Source of the DNA: an uncultured Clostridia bacterium
GTDB taxonomy: Bacteria; Bacillota; Clostridia; Christensenellales; Borkfalkiaceae
Direction of reading: 5' to 3'
Length of the DNA stretch: 64,000 nucleotides
NCBI GenBank assembly: GCA_944338165.1
Contig: CALVLN010000004.1
Span: 1-64,000 of the forward strand
The notes below the pieces were generated by a model, which worked only from the letters and a program-made list of their open reading frames with translations, did no database searches and was not told the DNA's origin. The first letter of the stretch is position 1, and the number at the start of each line of letters is the position of its first letter. The position numbers were made by a program, and so were the translations under genes. Shown here piece after piece: positions 17,501 through 24,998 of the stretch.

Positions 17501-17609
17501 GGCCGGTAACGAGGATGGTAGCGACGAGGAGCAGCGCAATGACTGCGATCGTCACGCTGAACCATACCGTACTGCCGCGGCGTTTGAAAATCGCTTTAAA
17601 CACTTTCAT
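14514..17609 (-). CDS. Membrane-anchored GH3 glycosidase with reversed domain order
   Basis: A 1031-residue protein with a membrane helix at each end (about 18-38 and 999-1020), so the enzyme part lies outside the cell. The order is permuted: the alpha/beta sandwich domain comes first (starting ASEGFILLMNDGNGLPI near 83), then the fibronectin-like domain (YPFGYGLSYSTF near 400), and the catalytic barrel is last, with GRNFEYYSEDP, LKHFAVNDQETDR and the nucleophile Asp928 in LAICDYKTE. This reversed order is known from Ruminococcus albus and Butyrivibrio beta-glucosidases. It shares its operon with the carbohydrate-binding lipoprotein just upstream (17 bases). The substrate is unknown. Confidence 0.88.
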   Translation of the reverse strand: MKVFKAIFKRRGSTVWFSVTIAVIALLLVATILVTGPLRSIIGTVLGGPGPIMREGVEQIYTSDYTSKQESKEAGDTLNVEIASEGFILLMNDGNGLPIRTPESEADTATERPKISVFGKNSANLVYGGSGSGGGSGETATTLYEALADGGYDVNPTLQSFYEGSASGEGRGENPTLTTGADTAPTLPIGETPIDRYTSDIVSSFREYDDAALVVISRIGGESFDLPRAQDLENGGVEGRHYLQLDKNEEDMLKMVTDRFDKVIVILNTLTSFQCDFIDQFNNQPDDPRIDAVMWIGGTGVSGINAIGDFLNGNTNPSGKTTDIYAKDFTLDPTWQNFGDNTQVNGGVKGTAFTENGDDSTEYYVAYEEGIYIGYRYYETRAYEESAVNPNWYAQNVRYPFGYGLSYSTFKQDMQISGSLDATDSKLTVTVNVENISDIAGKDVVQLYVTLPYTAGGIEKSRVQLVDFAKTDLLEANGGKDTVTFTVDAYDLASYDYNDANSNEFKGYELDPGDYIFYAARNSHVDDPANVYATATVSLSSNIRFETDPVTGNTVANRYSGNEDQLDDSDYRLQNVYLDDTKGESVIRKGMSRTDFEGTFPEADSVEQRAYLEGEKEAIADQTHNNTDVAADAKAWADSVRAEINPADPSSVSDEDVIAHVLNREGELTLRDLLDENGKVSYNDEDWEALMRRLTVEEMTTLINDGAFKTAAIEKIGKNLTNDSDGPIGFVNFMNNFFTGNTTFSSEVLIAATWNKDLAYQMGRIVGDNGVWGSTTGNNLPYSGWYAPAVNLHRSPFSGRNFEYYSEDPVFSGKMAVQVINGAASKGVYTDLKHFAVNDQETDRSGIATYVTEQALRELYLKPFEIAVKGDDTPCQAAVEDGITEYVGSKGIMSSFNRIGTRWTGGDYRLMTQILRDEWGFVGLAICDYKTETYMNSRQMVYAGNDLILVSLPELYWNDVDDTSIEDVYILRQSAKNILYTVANSNSMNVDIVGYSLEWWIAALIVVDVVAVLALGFWGFFSIRKSLRQMN

Positions 17610-17626
17610 GGTTTTCTGTTACCTCC

Positions 17627-19342
17627 TTACGAAAGGGTGACGTTGTCGTAGATCGGCGACCAGGACAGCGTCGCTCCGCCGTGCGTATCGATGCGGATGT
17701 AGTCGGTGATGAACGACGTTGCCGCCATCGTGCCGCCGAGCGCCGCATTGTTTTCGACGACGATGCGGACGACGTTCTCCCCTGCGACGAGGTCAACATT
17801 GCCGATGGTGTATTCCCGGAACGGGCTCACCCAGTTCTGTTCGACCGAGCCGGGCGTGCCGCCGAAGTCGATCGGCGTATAGTTGACCGCCTTATCGTTG
17901 ACGTAGAACGCGACCTTTCTGTCGCCGTCGGGCCCGATGGTGATGCCGCCGAAGATCTCCATGGCGAGGTTCGCATACAGCGTTGCGCCGCTGACCGCCT
18001 TGTCGGAATTGATGCGGAACTCAAGCGTTGCGCCGTATCTGTACTGATAGGAGACGAAGCGGCCGACGCCTGCGGACATGGTCACGCCGTCAAGCTTGTA
18101 GTTTTCATCGACCATGGCGCCGCTGCCCTTGCTGTCCGTGACGATGACCGCCGTGTAGCTGTTCGCGCCGGAGTAGCCGGGCATGTTCGACTGCTGCGTG
18201 AGGTCGACGTACTCTGCCTGGAAGATATTCGTCTGCACGGGCTCGGAAGTCCAGTGCGCGTAATAGGTGCCGTGCGCCGTCAGGTGCAGGTTCGTGAAGT
18301 CGACGAGGTTGCCGCCGTACGCCTGCGTGTACCAGCCTGCAAACGTGTAACCGGGGCGTTCGGGGTTGGTTTCGGGAGGCGTGACCGCATCCAGGATGGT
18401 GAGGCCTTCAAAGCTTGCATACACGCTCTGCGGCGCCGCCGTATAGTTGTACTGGAAGGTGGCGATATATTCCTGCATCTCCCAGACGGCGTAGTAGGTG
18501 ACGTCGTCTTCGAGGGAATCGTATTCGATGGGGAACAGATCGCCCGTCTCCACGACGCCTTCGTCGCCGGGCTGCGCTTCGGGGGTGGTGGACCATCCCA
18601 CAAGCCGATAGCCGGGGTATGCGCCGGTCTCGGTGATCCTCGTGCCGTCGGCGGTCACCACGTCTCTGTCGCGGACGTCGTCGCCCTTTTCCAGCTCGAA
18701 GTCCATCTTGTACCCGTCGCCCATCTGCAGATCAAGGGTGACGTAGCGCATATAGATGGAGCGGTATGCCGCGGTGAGGGTGGTATCCTCTGCGGGGACC
18801 GTCCACGTCGTAAAGTCGATGCCGTTGCCCGCGACGTTGCGCCATTCGCGGAAGGTATAGATGGTCTCGCCCGTATCGGGATCCTTCTCGGTGCGGACGG
18901 GCGCGGTCGGGATCTGATCGGCCGCGAGCAGGCTGCCGTACGCCGCCTGCACCGTCTTGGTCTCCGAGCCGTCCTCGAACTTACCCTCCCCTGCATCGAA
19001 GGTGATGGCATAGGAACGGGTATCCCACTGTGCGTAGAGCGTGATATCGCCCGTGGGCGTATACGGGAACGAGATGGCATCGCCGCTGCCGTCCTCCTTG
19101 GTGTTCCATTCCTTGAAGGTATACCCCGTCATGGCAGGGTCGGAAGGTTCCTCTACGGAGCCCCCCTCCTTATCGACGTACACCGTGCGGGGAATGGACG
19201 CATCGTCGTTGAAATCGAGCGTGACCGCCCATTCGTCGGTCGACCCCGTCTGCGGGGCGCACGCCGTGAACGAACAAGAGAACAGCATTGCGGAGATGAC
19301 CGCAAACGTCATGACGCGCAATCTGTTTTTATGTTTCGTCAT
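17627..19342 (-). CDS. Surface lipoprotein: four InlB-type repeats and a C-terminal carbohydrate-binding-like domain
   Basis: A 571-residue lipoprotein (signal sequence 1-27, lipobox SFTAC followed by APQTG). Four Listeria-Bacteroides (Flg_new/InlB B) repeats, each ending in an xAxW motif (LYAQWDT, TLTAAYRS, YYAVWEM, YYAHWTS), fill residues about 35-370. The last 200 residues are a beta-sandwich resembling CBM6/CBM35 modules: it starts IFQAEYVDL and ends DYIRIDTHGGATLSW. It has no catalytic motif. A sugar-capturing surface adhesin for the neighbouring GH3 enzymes is a fair inference. The start at 19342 has AAAGGAGA upstream; an upstream ATG 10 codons earlier lies before that site and is rejected. 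Confidence 0.8.
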   Translation of the reverse strand: MTKHKNRLRVMTFAVISAMLFSCSFTACAPQTGSTDEWAVTLDFNDDASIPRTVYVDKEGGSVEEPSDPAMTGYTFKEWNTKEDGSGDAISFPYTPTGDITLYAQWDTRSYAITFDAGEGKFEDGSETKTVQAAYGSLLAADQIPTAPVRTEKDPDTGETIYTFREWRNVAGNGIDFTTWTVPAEDTTLTAAYRSIYMRYVTLDLQMGDGYKMDFELEKGDDVRDRDVVTADGTRITETGAYPGYRLVGWSTTPEAQPGDEGVVETGDLFPIEYDSLEDDVTYYAVWEMQEYIATFQYNYTAAPQSVYASFEGLTILDAVTPPETNPERPGYTFAGWYTQAYGGNLVDFTNLHLTAHGTYYAHWTSEPVQTNIFQAEYVDLTQQSNMPGYSGANSYTAVIVTDSKGSGAMVDENYKLDGVTMSAGVGRFVSYQYRYGATLEFRINSDKAVSGATLYANLAMEIFGGITIGPDGDRKVAFYVNDKAVNYTPIDFGGTPGSVEQNWVSPFREYTIGNVDLVAGENVVRIVVENNAALGGTMAATSFITDYIRIDTHGGATLSWSPIYDNVTLS

Positions 19343-19370
19343 ATTCGTTTCTCCTTTAAAGAATCTTAAC

Positions 19371-19422
19371 ATGCTAAAATTGAAATTACGGCTCCGGCTA
19401 CTAGGGTTCGCCGAAGCCGTAA
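19371..19422 (-). terminator. Terminator or attenuator after the collagen-stalked GH3 gene
   Basis: TTACGGCT (19422-19415) pairs with AGCCGTAA (19393-19386) and the stem continues with CGGC/GCCG across a G-T pair, loop 11 bases. The minus strand then reads TTTCAATTTTAG. I see no promoter between it and the lipoprotein gene, so partial read-through probably feeds the two downstream genes. Confidence 0.7.
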
Positions 19423-19467
19423 CATCAGTTCTCAGCTAATTGTACGGTCGTTTCCGGCCGAGTAAAA

Positions 19468-22400
19468 TCAGCCTTTCTTCTTGCCGATGAGCACGAACGC
19501 GAGCGCTGCGCCGCCTGCAAGCAGACCAAGGATACCGAACACGAGGCCGACTACGCCGAGGCCGGAAGCCGCGTCTTCGCCGTCTTCGCCGGCTGCGCCC
19601 GCAGGGCCCGCAGGGCCGGTTGCACCGGTATCACCCTTGTCGCCCTTGTCACCCTTTTCGCCGGGTGCGCCGGGTGCGCCGTCCTGGCCGTCCTGACCAT
19701 CCTGGCCGTCCTGGCCGTCTTCACCGTCCTGCGCGACTGCCTGGATGCCGGTGTCTTCACCATCGATCCACCAGGTGCCGTTGTAGATGGTGACGGTGGG
19801 CCAATTCCACGTTGCCTTGAGGGCAAGGTCAGCGGAGATCGCCGTATCGCGATCGACGGGAGCGTTCGTCTTTGCATCGACCCAGCCTGCGAACGTGACG
19901 CCCTTGATGTCGACCGTAGGCGCAAGGATATCGCCGACCGTGGTGCCGCCGACAACGACGGTTGCCGTGGTCATGCCGGGGATCCCGATCTCATACGTGA
20001 TCTGGTTGCCGCCGTAGAGGGTGATGGTTCTCGTGTACTCGACGGTCTGAAGCGAGTAAGAAGGTCTCCAGGAATTGCCGCCCTGCACGACCTGCTCGCC
20101 CGTCTGCTTGACGGTAAGCTTGGTCTCGCCTGCGGGAAGCGTACCCGTGATCATGCCGTTTGCATCGATCGAGAAGCCTTCCGCCTCGCCGACGAATGCG
20201 TACGTGACCGACTTGAACTGGCCGACCGTATCACGCGAAGGAGTGACGTTGGGATCGACCACCTCGGGTTTGACGGTGCCGCCGAAGAAGTTCATCTGCG
20301 CGCCGGTCTGAGCCGCAAGGCGAACGAGAACTTCGAGTTCGATGTCCTCTTCGATGTAGCCCATGCCGCCGTTGCCCTGAACGCGCGCCGTGATGGTGTA
20401 GCTGTTGGGTTCAGCGTACGTACCGCTGACGACGACCGCGTCGTTCACGACTTCTGCCTTCACGCCGTCCGAAGCGCTTGCGGAGATGAGGTCGAAGCCG
20501 TCCGTCCCGAAGGACGCGCTGATCTTCTCTGCCAGTTCAGCCTTGGTGATGATCTCAACGTCCGTGAACCGTTCGCCCGCGTTGACGGTGAGTTCCATCG
20601 TCCCGTCGACGAACGCCTTGGTCTCGAGGCCGTTGTTCATCTCGTTGCCGTTGGCGACGACGTAGAGGATGCGCTGCGCCGTGTCACGCGTCCAGAACCA
20701 CTGCGTGGGGCTTGCAACTTCCTTCATAGAGCCGTCTGCCTGCGCCTGGTTGATGTAGACCATGTTGTTCTTCCAGGTGCCATTGGTGTAAGCCGTGGAT
20801 CTGCCGAGCGGGATGGTGTGCGCACGGACGATGGTATCGCCGTTCCATGCGGAGGTATCTTCCGAATACATATCCGTGACGGAGACGCCGTCCATGCCCC
20901 ACTCGTTTTCATAGAGCTGGATGTTGGTCGCATAGCCGACGGAGGTCGCAAGACCGATGTGGTTGAACGCGGACATGGTGCCGTTGCCGTTACCGTCGGT
21001 GATGCAGAGTTCGAAGACCTTGGCGTAAATTTCGCGGATGGCCTGCTCGGTGGCGAAGGTCATCGTGCCCATACGGCTGGTCTCCTGATCGTTCAGGAAG
21101 ATGTGCTTGATGTAGGGGTGCATACCCATGTGGGTCGCGCCCTTGATGACGTTGGAGGCGATGATGCCGCCCTGGACGCCATCCTGCGAATAATACTCGA
21201 AGTTACGGCCTGCAAGCGGGTTGCGGTGCGTGTTCATCGCGGGGCCGTACCAACCGTTGACGTTCATCCAAAGGGCTTCGTTGCCGACGGCGATACCCTG
21301 CTCGTACGCGAGCTCCGCATTCCAGGTGGAAGCGATGACGGGTGCGCCGACCCAGCCCCAGCCGACGACGGAGGTGCCGTCCGCAAGGACGCCGTTCTTC
21401 AGCTGGTTGGGACCGTCGGGATCGACCGTGCGGGGCTTGTCGACGGATTCAACTGCCGCCGTCGAGAAGGAACCGCTGGTGACGAGCGCAGTGAGCTCAT
21501 CCCACGTGAACTGATCCATGAACGTCTTCCACTGAGGATTGTCGAGCTCGAGGCCCTTCATATCCTGCAGGGTGATGGCGTACATGCCGTTTGCGCCCTT
21601 GACGCCCGTGCCCTGCGTCCAGCCTTCCACATCATCTTCCGTCTTGAGCCACAGGTTCTCGTAGTTCGTCTCGATAGCTGCGGTCAGGCGGTTGTCGTTA
21701 TCGAAGGCAGCCGTGCCGGCATTGGCGGGTGCGCCGCTGTTGTTGGCGATGTGCTGGTTATCGATGGCGCGCATCGCCTTCTCTTTGAAGGTTCTGTTGT
21801 CGTCGATGTCAAGCAGGTACCCGAGCTGCAGCTGCAGATCGTTGGGCTTGCTGGGCTCCCACTTTTCTTCGAGGGCGACCGCGCCGCCCTTGACGAGATC
21901 CTGACGGCTGAGGTAATGATCTTTCTTATTCAGCAGCCAGTTGCTGGAAAGCGTGTTGTAAAGCTCCCATTCATTGCCCGTCTGCGAATAGATGTTGTTG
22001 GGCGTGGTCGGATCGCCGTCCTGCTCATAGTTGAGGTCCGCAGCAACGGTGATCTCCTTGTTCAGGTATTCCGTGTGCGAGTTCTCCATGACCTTGAGCA
22101 CGACCTTGCCCGCGTCGATCTCGTAACCGAAGTGATCGTTCTTGTTCGCGTCGTTGTAGTCGAACGAAGCCAGATCCTTGGCGTTGATGACGACTTTGAC
22201 CGTCTCCGTAGCGTTGGGCTGGATGAGCGGCGTCTTGGTGTAGCCGACGAGGTTAACGGATGCCTTCTCCACTTCGCCCGCGGTATAGTCGGGGGTGCTG
22301 TAAAGCTGGACCACCGTCTTGCCCGCAACGGTACCGGTGTTCTTGACGTCGACCGAAACGGTGATGTCGGCTTCCTTGTTCGAATCGGCCAGCGACGCCA

Positions 22401-23745
22401 CGTCGACCTGCATGTTGCTGAACTCGAAGTCGGTGTAGGAGAGGCCGTACCCGAACGGGAAGGCGACCGCTTCCTTATACCACGCGTCCGCCGTATCCTT
22501 ATCCGTCGCCGCGAGGAGCTCTGCATACACGGTCTCGTAATAACGATAGCCCATGTAGATGCCCTCTGCATAGTCCATGGCGAGGTGGTAAGATTTGTTC
22601 TCGGTGTAGTTGGCAACGGAAGGATCCATCAGCATCTCTACCGTGCTGCTGCCGTCGCCGGAACCGCCGCCGGGCGTACCGTTGAGATCCTTGGTCACAA
22701 ACTCGCCGTTGATGACGTAGTTCGACATGGTGTAGCCGAGCACGTTGTAGGCGGTGGGATCGGTGTAGAAATCGTTCATCCAGAAGTCAACGAGACGGCC
22801 GGAGGGATTGGTTCTGCCGGAAAGGATCCCGCCGAGCGCCAGGTTGCCGTTCCAGCCGGGCGTGCCCAGCCAGAGGATGGCGTCGAAATCTTCATCGTTG
22901 ATGATGTTGGCGATCTCCATGACTGCAGGGGTCTGCAGCAGGATGATGACCTTATCAAAGTTGCCCTGCGCCTTCTGATACTTCACGTATGCAAGAAGTT
23001 CTTCTTCTGCATCCGTCAGGGTCAGGTAATGGTCCGTGACGTCCGCATGGCCCGCAACGTCATGCGACTGGTTGTCGACGAACTCCGAACCCGTTCTGCT
23101 GATCGTGACGATCGCGGTCTTGTAATCCTTGAAAGTCGACTCGACGCTTGCAAAGAAGTTATCCGCAACGGGATTGTACTTGTTGCCCTGGAACTCCGTC
23201 GCACCTGCGCTGTTGAGCTCCATGTACTTGTAATCGGCAGCCTTACCGTTTTCGTCGATGCCGATGCCCTTGGTCCCGACGAGGTTCTTCGCCGCGGTGT
23301 TGATCTGGAAGCCGTCCTCTTTGTTGTACTCGAGGCCTTCATAGACCGTCTTTTCCGACGTGCCGATCCACTCGTTCTGGGCTGCGATGGCGTTGTTGGT
23401 GGGGACGCCCTGTGCGCCCGAACCGCCGCCGCCGTACTCCATAAATGCGCTGAGCACGGTGACCTTCTTTTCTGCCGCTTCCTTGAGCGGGAGCGCGTTG
23501 CCTTCGTTCTTCATCAGGACGAAGCCCTCGCCTGCGATCTCAATGTTCAGTTCGCTGCTTGCCTTGATCGTATCCATGTACGAATCGTAATCGGATTCAT
23601 ACATGGTCTGCGCAGCTTCAAGCACGCCGGCCTTTGCATTGAGCGCACCGGGCGCAGCAAAACCGACGCTGGTGAATGCAAGCGCGGACGCAAGCAGACA
23701 GATCGCGGGTTTTGCAAAACGCCGATTGATAGTTTTGCTCTTCAT
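19468..23745 (-). CDS. Giant secreted GH3 glycosidase with collagen-like stalk and C-terminal membrane anchor
   Basis: A 1425-residue protein. Signal peptide (about 1-38, AxA sites near 30-38), then GH3 in reversed order: sandwich domain beginning AGEGFVLMKNEGNALPL near 70, fibronectin-like domain (FPFGYGLSYTDFEFSN near 430), and the barrel with GRNFEYYSQDG, IKHIFLNDQETSR and the nucleophile Asp958 in VSVTDMY. After the enzyme come an Ig/cadherin-like region, an InlB-type repeat (about 1255-1335), 17 collagen-type G-x-y triplets (about 1340-1392) and a single membrane helix with a KKKG tail. There is no LPxTG motif. GGAGGAG precedes the ATG. It lies directly downstream of the LytTR regulator gene (50 bases), which may control it. 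Confidence 0.88.
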   Translation of the reverse strand: MKSKTINRRFAKPAICLLASALAFTSVGFAAPGALNAKAGVLEAAQTMYESDYDSYMDTIKASSELNIEIAGEGFVLMKNEGNALPLKEAAEKKVTVLSAFMEYGGGGSGAQGVPTNNAIAAQNEWIGTSEKTVYEGLEYNKEDGFQINTAAKNLVGTKGIGIDENGKAADYKYMELNSAGATEFQGNKYNPVADNFFASVESTFKDYKTAIVTISRTGSEFVDNQSHDVAGHADVTDHYLTLTDAEEELLAYVKYQKAQGNFDKVIILLQTPAVMEIANIINDEDFDAILWLGTPGWNGNLALGGILSGRTNPSGRLVDFWMNDFYTDPTAYNVLGYTMSNYVINGEFVTKDLNGTPGGGSGDGSSTVEMLMDPSVANYTENKSYHLAMDYAEGIYMGYRYYETVYAELLAATDKDTADAWYKEAVAFPFGYGLSYTDFEFSNMQVDVASLADSNKEADITVSVDVKNTGTVAGKTVVQLYSTPDYTAGEVEKASVNLVGYTKTPLIQPNATETVKVVINAKDLASFDYNDANKNDHFGYEIDAGKVVLKVMENSHTEYLNKEITVAADLNYEQDGDPTTPNNIYSQTGNEWELYNTLSSNWLLNKKDHYLSRQDLVKGGAVALEEKWEPSKPNDLQLQLGYLLDIDDNRTFKEKAMRAIDNQHIANNSGAPANAGTAAFDNDNRLTAAIETNYENLWLKTEDDVEGWTQGTGVKGANGMYAITLQDMKGLELDNPQWKTFMDQFTWDELTALVTSGSFSTAAVESVDKPRTVDPDGPNQLKNGVLADGTSVVGWGWVGAPVIASTWNAELAYEQGIAVGNEALWMNVNGWYGPAMNTHRNPLAGRNFEYYSQDGVQGGIIASNVIKGATHMGMHPYIKHIFLNDQETSRMGTMTFATEQAIREIYAKVFELCITDGNGNGTMSAFNHIGLATSVGYATNIQLYENEWGMDGVSVTDMYSEDTSAWNGDTIVRAHTIPLGRSTAYTNGTWKNNMVYINQAQADGSMKEVASPTQWFWTRDTAQRILYVVANGNEMNNGLETKAFVDGTMELTVNAGERFTDVEIITKAELAEKISASFGTDGFDLISASASDGVKAEVVNDAVVVSGTYAEPNSYTITARVQGNGGMGYIEEDIELEVLVRLAAQTGAQMNFFGGTVKPEVVDPNVTPSRDTVGQFKSVTYAFVGEAEGFSIDANGMITGTLPAGETKLTVKQTGEQVVQGGNSWRPSYSLQTVEYTRTITLYGGNQITYEIGIPGMTTATVVVGGTTVGDILAPTVDIKGVTFAGWVDAKTNAPVDRDTAISADLALKATWNWPTVTIYNGTWWIDGEDTGIQAVAQDGEDGQDGQDGQDGQDGAPGAPGEKGDKGDKGDTGATGPAGPAGAAGEDGEDAASGLGVVGLVFGILGLLAGGAALAFVLIGKKKG
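19570..19728 (-). repeat. Collagen-like triplet repeat inside the GH3 gene
   Basis: The DNA is a run of 9-base units because it codes for about 17 consecutive G-x-y triplets: GED, four GQD, GAP twice, GEK, GDK twice, GDT, GAT, GPA twice, GAA, GED twice. The triplets between GAP and GAA follow the composition of bacterial collagen-like stalks. Confidence 0.9.
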
Positions 23746-23795
23746 ACCACTCCTCCATAAGAATTTTTATTTATACGGAACCTCTTCCGCACAAA

Positions 23796-24539
23796 TCATA
23801 AGATGTAAACTTCCCCGCAGTGCGGGACTTTGCGCCGTGCCCTTCCGCACAGGCGCCCGTACAGATCGCCCTTCTTCTGCCGTGAGACGGGGATCTCGCT
23901 CGATCCGACGCGCACGCGGCCGCGGTTGGGCCACTCCACATAGCGCAAATTGACCATGTAGTTTGCGGAACAGCGGAAAAACCCTGCCTTTTCCAGCCGC
24001 TCTTCCGCCCCGCACAACTGCCCGCGCGTGGTGATGGTGCCGTCGAACAGATGAAAGATCAGGCGATGCCCGCTCACCTGGACAAAACGGACGTCCCGGG
24101 CGTAGACGCGGCGGTAACCCGATTTTTCCTTGATCAGGATGCTCCCGTCGTCTTCTTCCTGCGCGCGGCGGTATGCACGCGCAAACGCCTGCGAGAACGC
24201 TTCGTCCCCGAGCGGAAGAGAAAGAAACCCCGAGGCTTCGACGGCGTACCCCAGCATGGCGTTTGCGGGATCCTTCGAAACCAGGATGATGCCTGCATGC
24301 GGCGCGGCCTTGCGGAGAAGGGCAAGCGATTCCTCCCCGCCCGTACAGTCGGTGAATACGACGGCGTACATTTCGGGCTGCAGCGCTGCGGCAAACGATT
24401 CGGCGCCCGGGTAGACGGAACAGCGGCACGGCATGCCAAATGCAGAACAATACGCCCCGGAAGACGCTGCAAGCGCATCCGAGAGCTTCTTGTCCTGCGA
24501 AAGAATTGCAATTTGGACCAACCGTTCTTCCATGCTCAT
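23796..24539 (-). CDS. LytTR-type response regulator with an atypical receiver
   Basis: About 247 residues from the ATG at 24539 (a second ATG at 24533 is possible). The N-terminal 125 residues look like a CheY-like receiver: VVFTDCTGG places the candidate phosphorylation site at Asp64, and IILVSKDPANAMLGYAVEASG resembles the beta4-alpha4 region. The acidic pair near the N-terminus and the invariant Lys after beta5 are not visible (it reads FLSLPL), so it may not be a normal phospho-switch. Residues 135-230 form a LytTR DNA-binding domain (KSGYRRVYARDVRFVQ, ANYMVNLRYV, EIPVSRQKK). No histidine kinase is adjacent. It is probably the regulator of the secreted GH3 gene that follows. Confidence 0.85.
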   Translation of the reverse strand: MSMEERLVQIAILSQDKKLSDALAASSGAYCSAFGMPCRCSVYPGAESFAAALQPEMYAVVFTDCTGGEESLALLRKAAPHAGIILVSKDPANAMLGYAVEASGFLSLPLGDEAFSQAFARAYRRAQEEDDGSILIKEKSGYRRVYARDVRFVQVSGHRLIFHLFDGTITTRGQLCGAEERLEKAGFFRCSANYMVNLRYVEWPNRGRVRVGSSEIPVSRQKKGDLYGRLCGRARRKVPHCGEVYIL

Positions 24540-24575
24540 TCGAGTTCCGTTCCGTTCCCCCTGCGGCGCCGCCGC

Positions 24576-24602
24576 GTACATCTAATGTTTTAATAGATGT
24601 AC
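24576..24602. promoter_or_regulatory. Palindromic 27-bp site A in the LytTR gene leader
   Basis: GTACATCTA (24576-24584) and TAGATGTAC (24594-24602) flank ATGTTTTAA. It starts about 26 bases inside the transcript predicted from 24635-24663. A near copy in inverted orientation is at 24763-24789. It could be an autoregulatory operator or an RNA hairpin. Confidence 0.55.
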
Positions 24603-24634
24603 ATCTTTTTCTTTGCTTTCTCTTTCCGTGATAC

Positions 24635-24663
24635 ATTCTATCACACGATGTTAGCCTTGTCAA
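24635..24663 (-). promoter_or_regulatory. Promoter of the LytTR regulator gene
   Basis: Minus strand TTGACA (24663-24658), 17 bases, TAGAAT (24640-24635). The transcript would start near 24628 and have a leader of about 90 bases. Confidence 0.75.
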
Positions 24664-24762
24664 TAGGGAAATTTAAAAAAAGTAAAATTTTTTCACAGAC
24701 GGTATACATGTATCGTTTTTACGAAAAAATTCGGCCGACACGCCTCGTTTTCTGCCGGCCGC

Positions 24763-24789
24763 GTACGCCTATTAAAACATTGGACGTAC
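24763..24789. promoter_or_regulatory. Palindromic 27-bp site B, inverted near copy of site A
   Basis: Arms GTACG (24763-24767) and CGTAC (24785-24789). Read on the minus strand it matches site A at 23 of 27 positions, including an identical core AATGTTTTAATAG. One pair of changes keeps base-pairing between arms (A/T in A becomes G/C in B). Its right end overlaps the -35 box of a plus-strand promoter. Confidence 0.55.
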
Positions 24790-24808
24790 ATCTTTTCCAT
24801 ATTATAAT
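24780..24808 (+). promoter_or_regulatory. Plus-strand promoter overlapping site B
   Basis: TTGGAC (24780-24785), 17 bases, TATAAT (24803-24808). No plus-strand protein gene lies downstream, but a plus-strand terminator occurs about 100 bases on. Confidence 0.5.
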
Positions 24809-24814
24809 ACCGTA

Positions 24815-24937
24815 TGATACCGTGCCTGCGGCGGTGCGCCGCGCCTCAACAGGGGCGTTCGGCGCGTTCCCACATGCGGACATGGGTGCCTTTTTTGCTC
24901 GCTCCCCCGTACCATGTACGGGGGACTTTTGTTTTTT
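24815..24937 (+). ncRNA. Candidate small RNA of about 120 bases
   Basis: Defined only by its ends: a promoter at 24780-24808 and a stem-loop followed by a T-rich tract at 24904-24937, both on the plus strand, where every nearby gene is on the minus strand. The interval has other short stems (for example GGCGG/CCGCC near 24830-24842) but no convincing open frame with a ribosome binding site. It matches no RNA family that I recognise. It is an inference from signals, not a known RNA. Confidence 0.35.
24904..24937 (+). terminator. Plus-strand terminator of the candidate small RNA
   Basis: CCCCCGTAC (24904-24912) pairs perfectly with GTACGGGGG (24916-24924) around CAT, followed by ACTTTTGTTTTTT on the plus strand. 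Confidence 0.6.
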
Positions 24938-24942
24938 GGTAC

Positions 24943-24978
24943 AAAAAATGCGCCCCGCGGCGATATGCCGCGGGGCGC
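24943..24978 (-). terminator. Terminator of the GH2 gene
   Basis: An 11-bp stem GCGCCCCGCGG / CCGCGGGGCGC (24950-24960 and 24968-24978) followed on the minus strand by ATTTTTTG. It lies 20 bases after the GH2 stop and faces the plus-strand terminator next to it. Confidence 0.85.
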
Positions 24979-24998
24979 GCTTTGTCTGTTGGATTCAC

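Noticed and set aside
14184..17651. Very long plus-strand open frame opposite the membrane GH3 gene, and similar ones opposite other genes
   Set aside because: These arise from high GC content and codon bias of the true minus-strand gene. They lack ribosome binding sites and recognisable domains.
19570..19728. Tandem DNA repeat or CRISPR-like array
   Set aside because: The 9-base period is explained by collagen-type triplets in the coding frame; there are no spacers.
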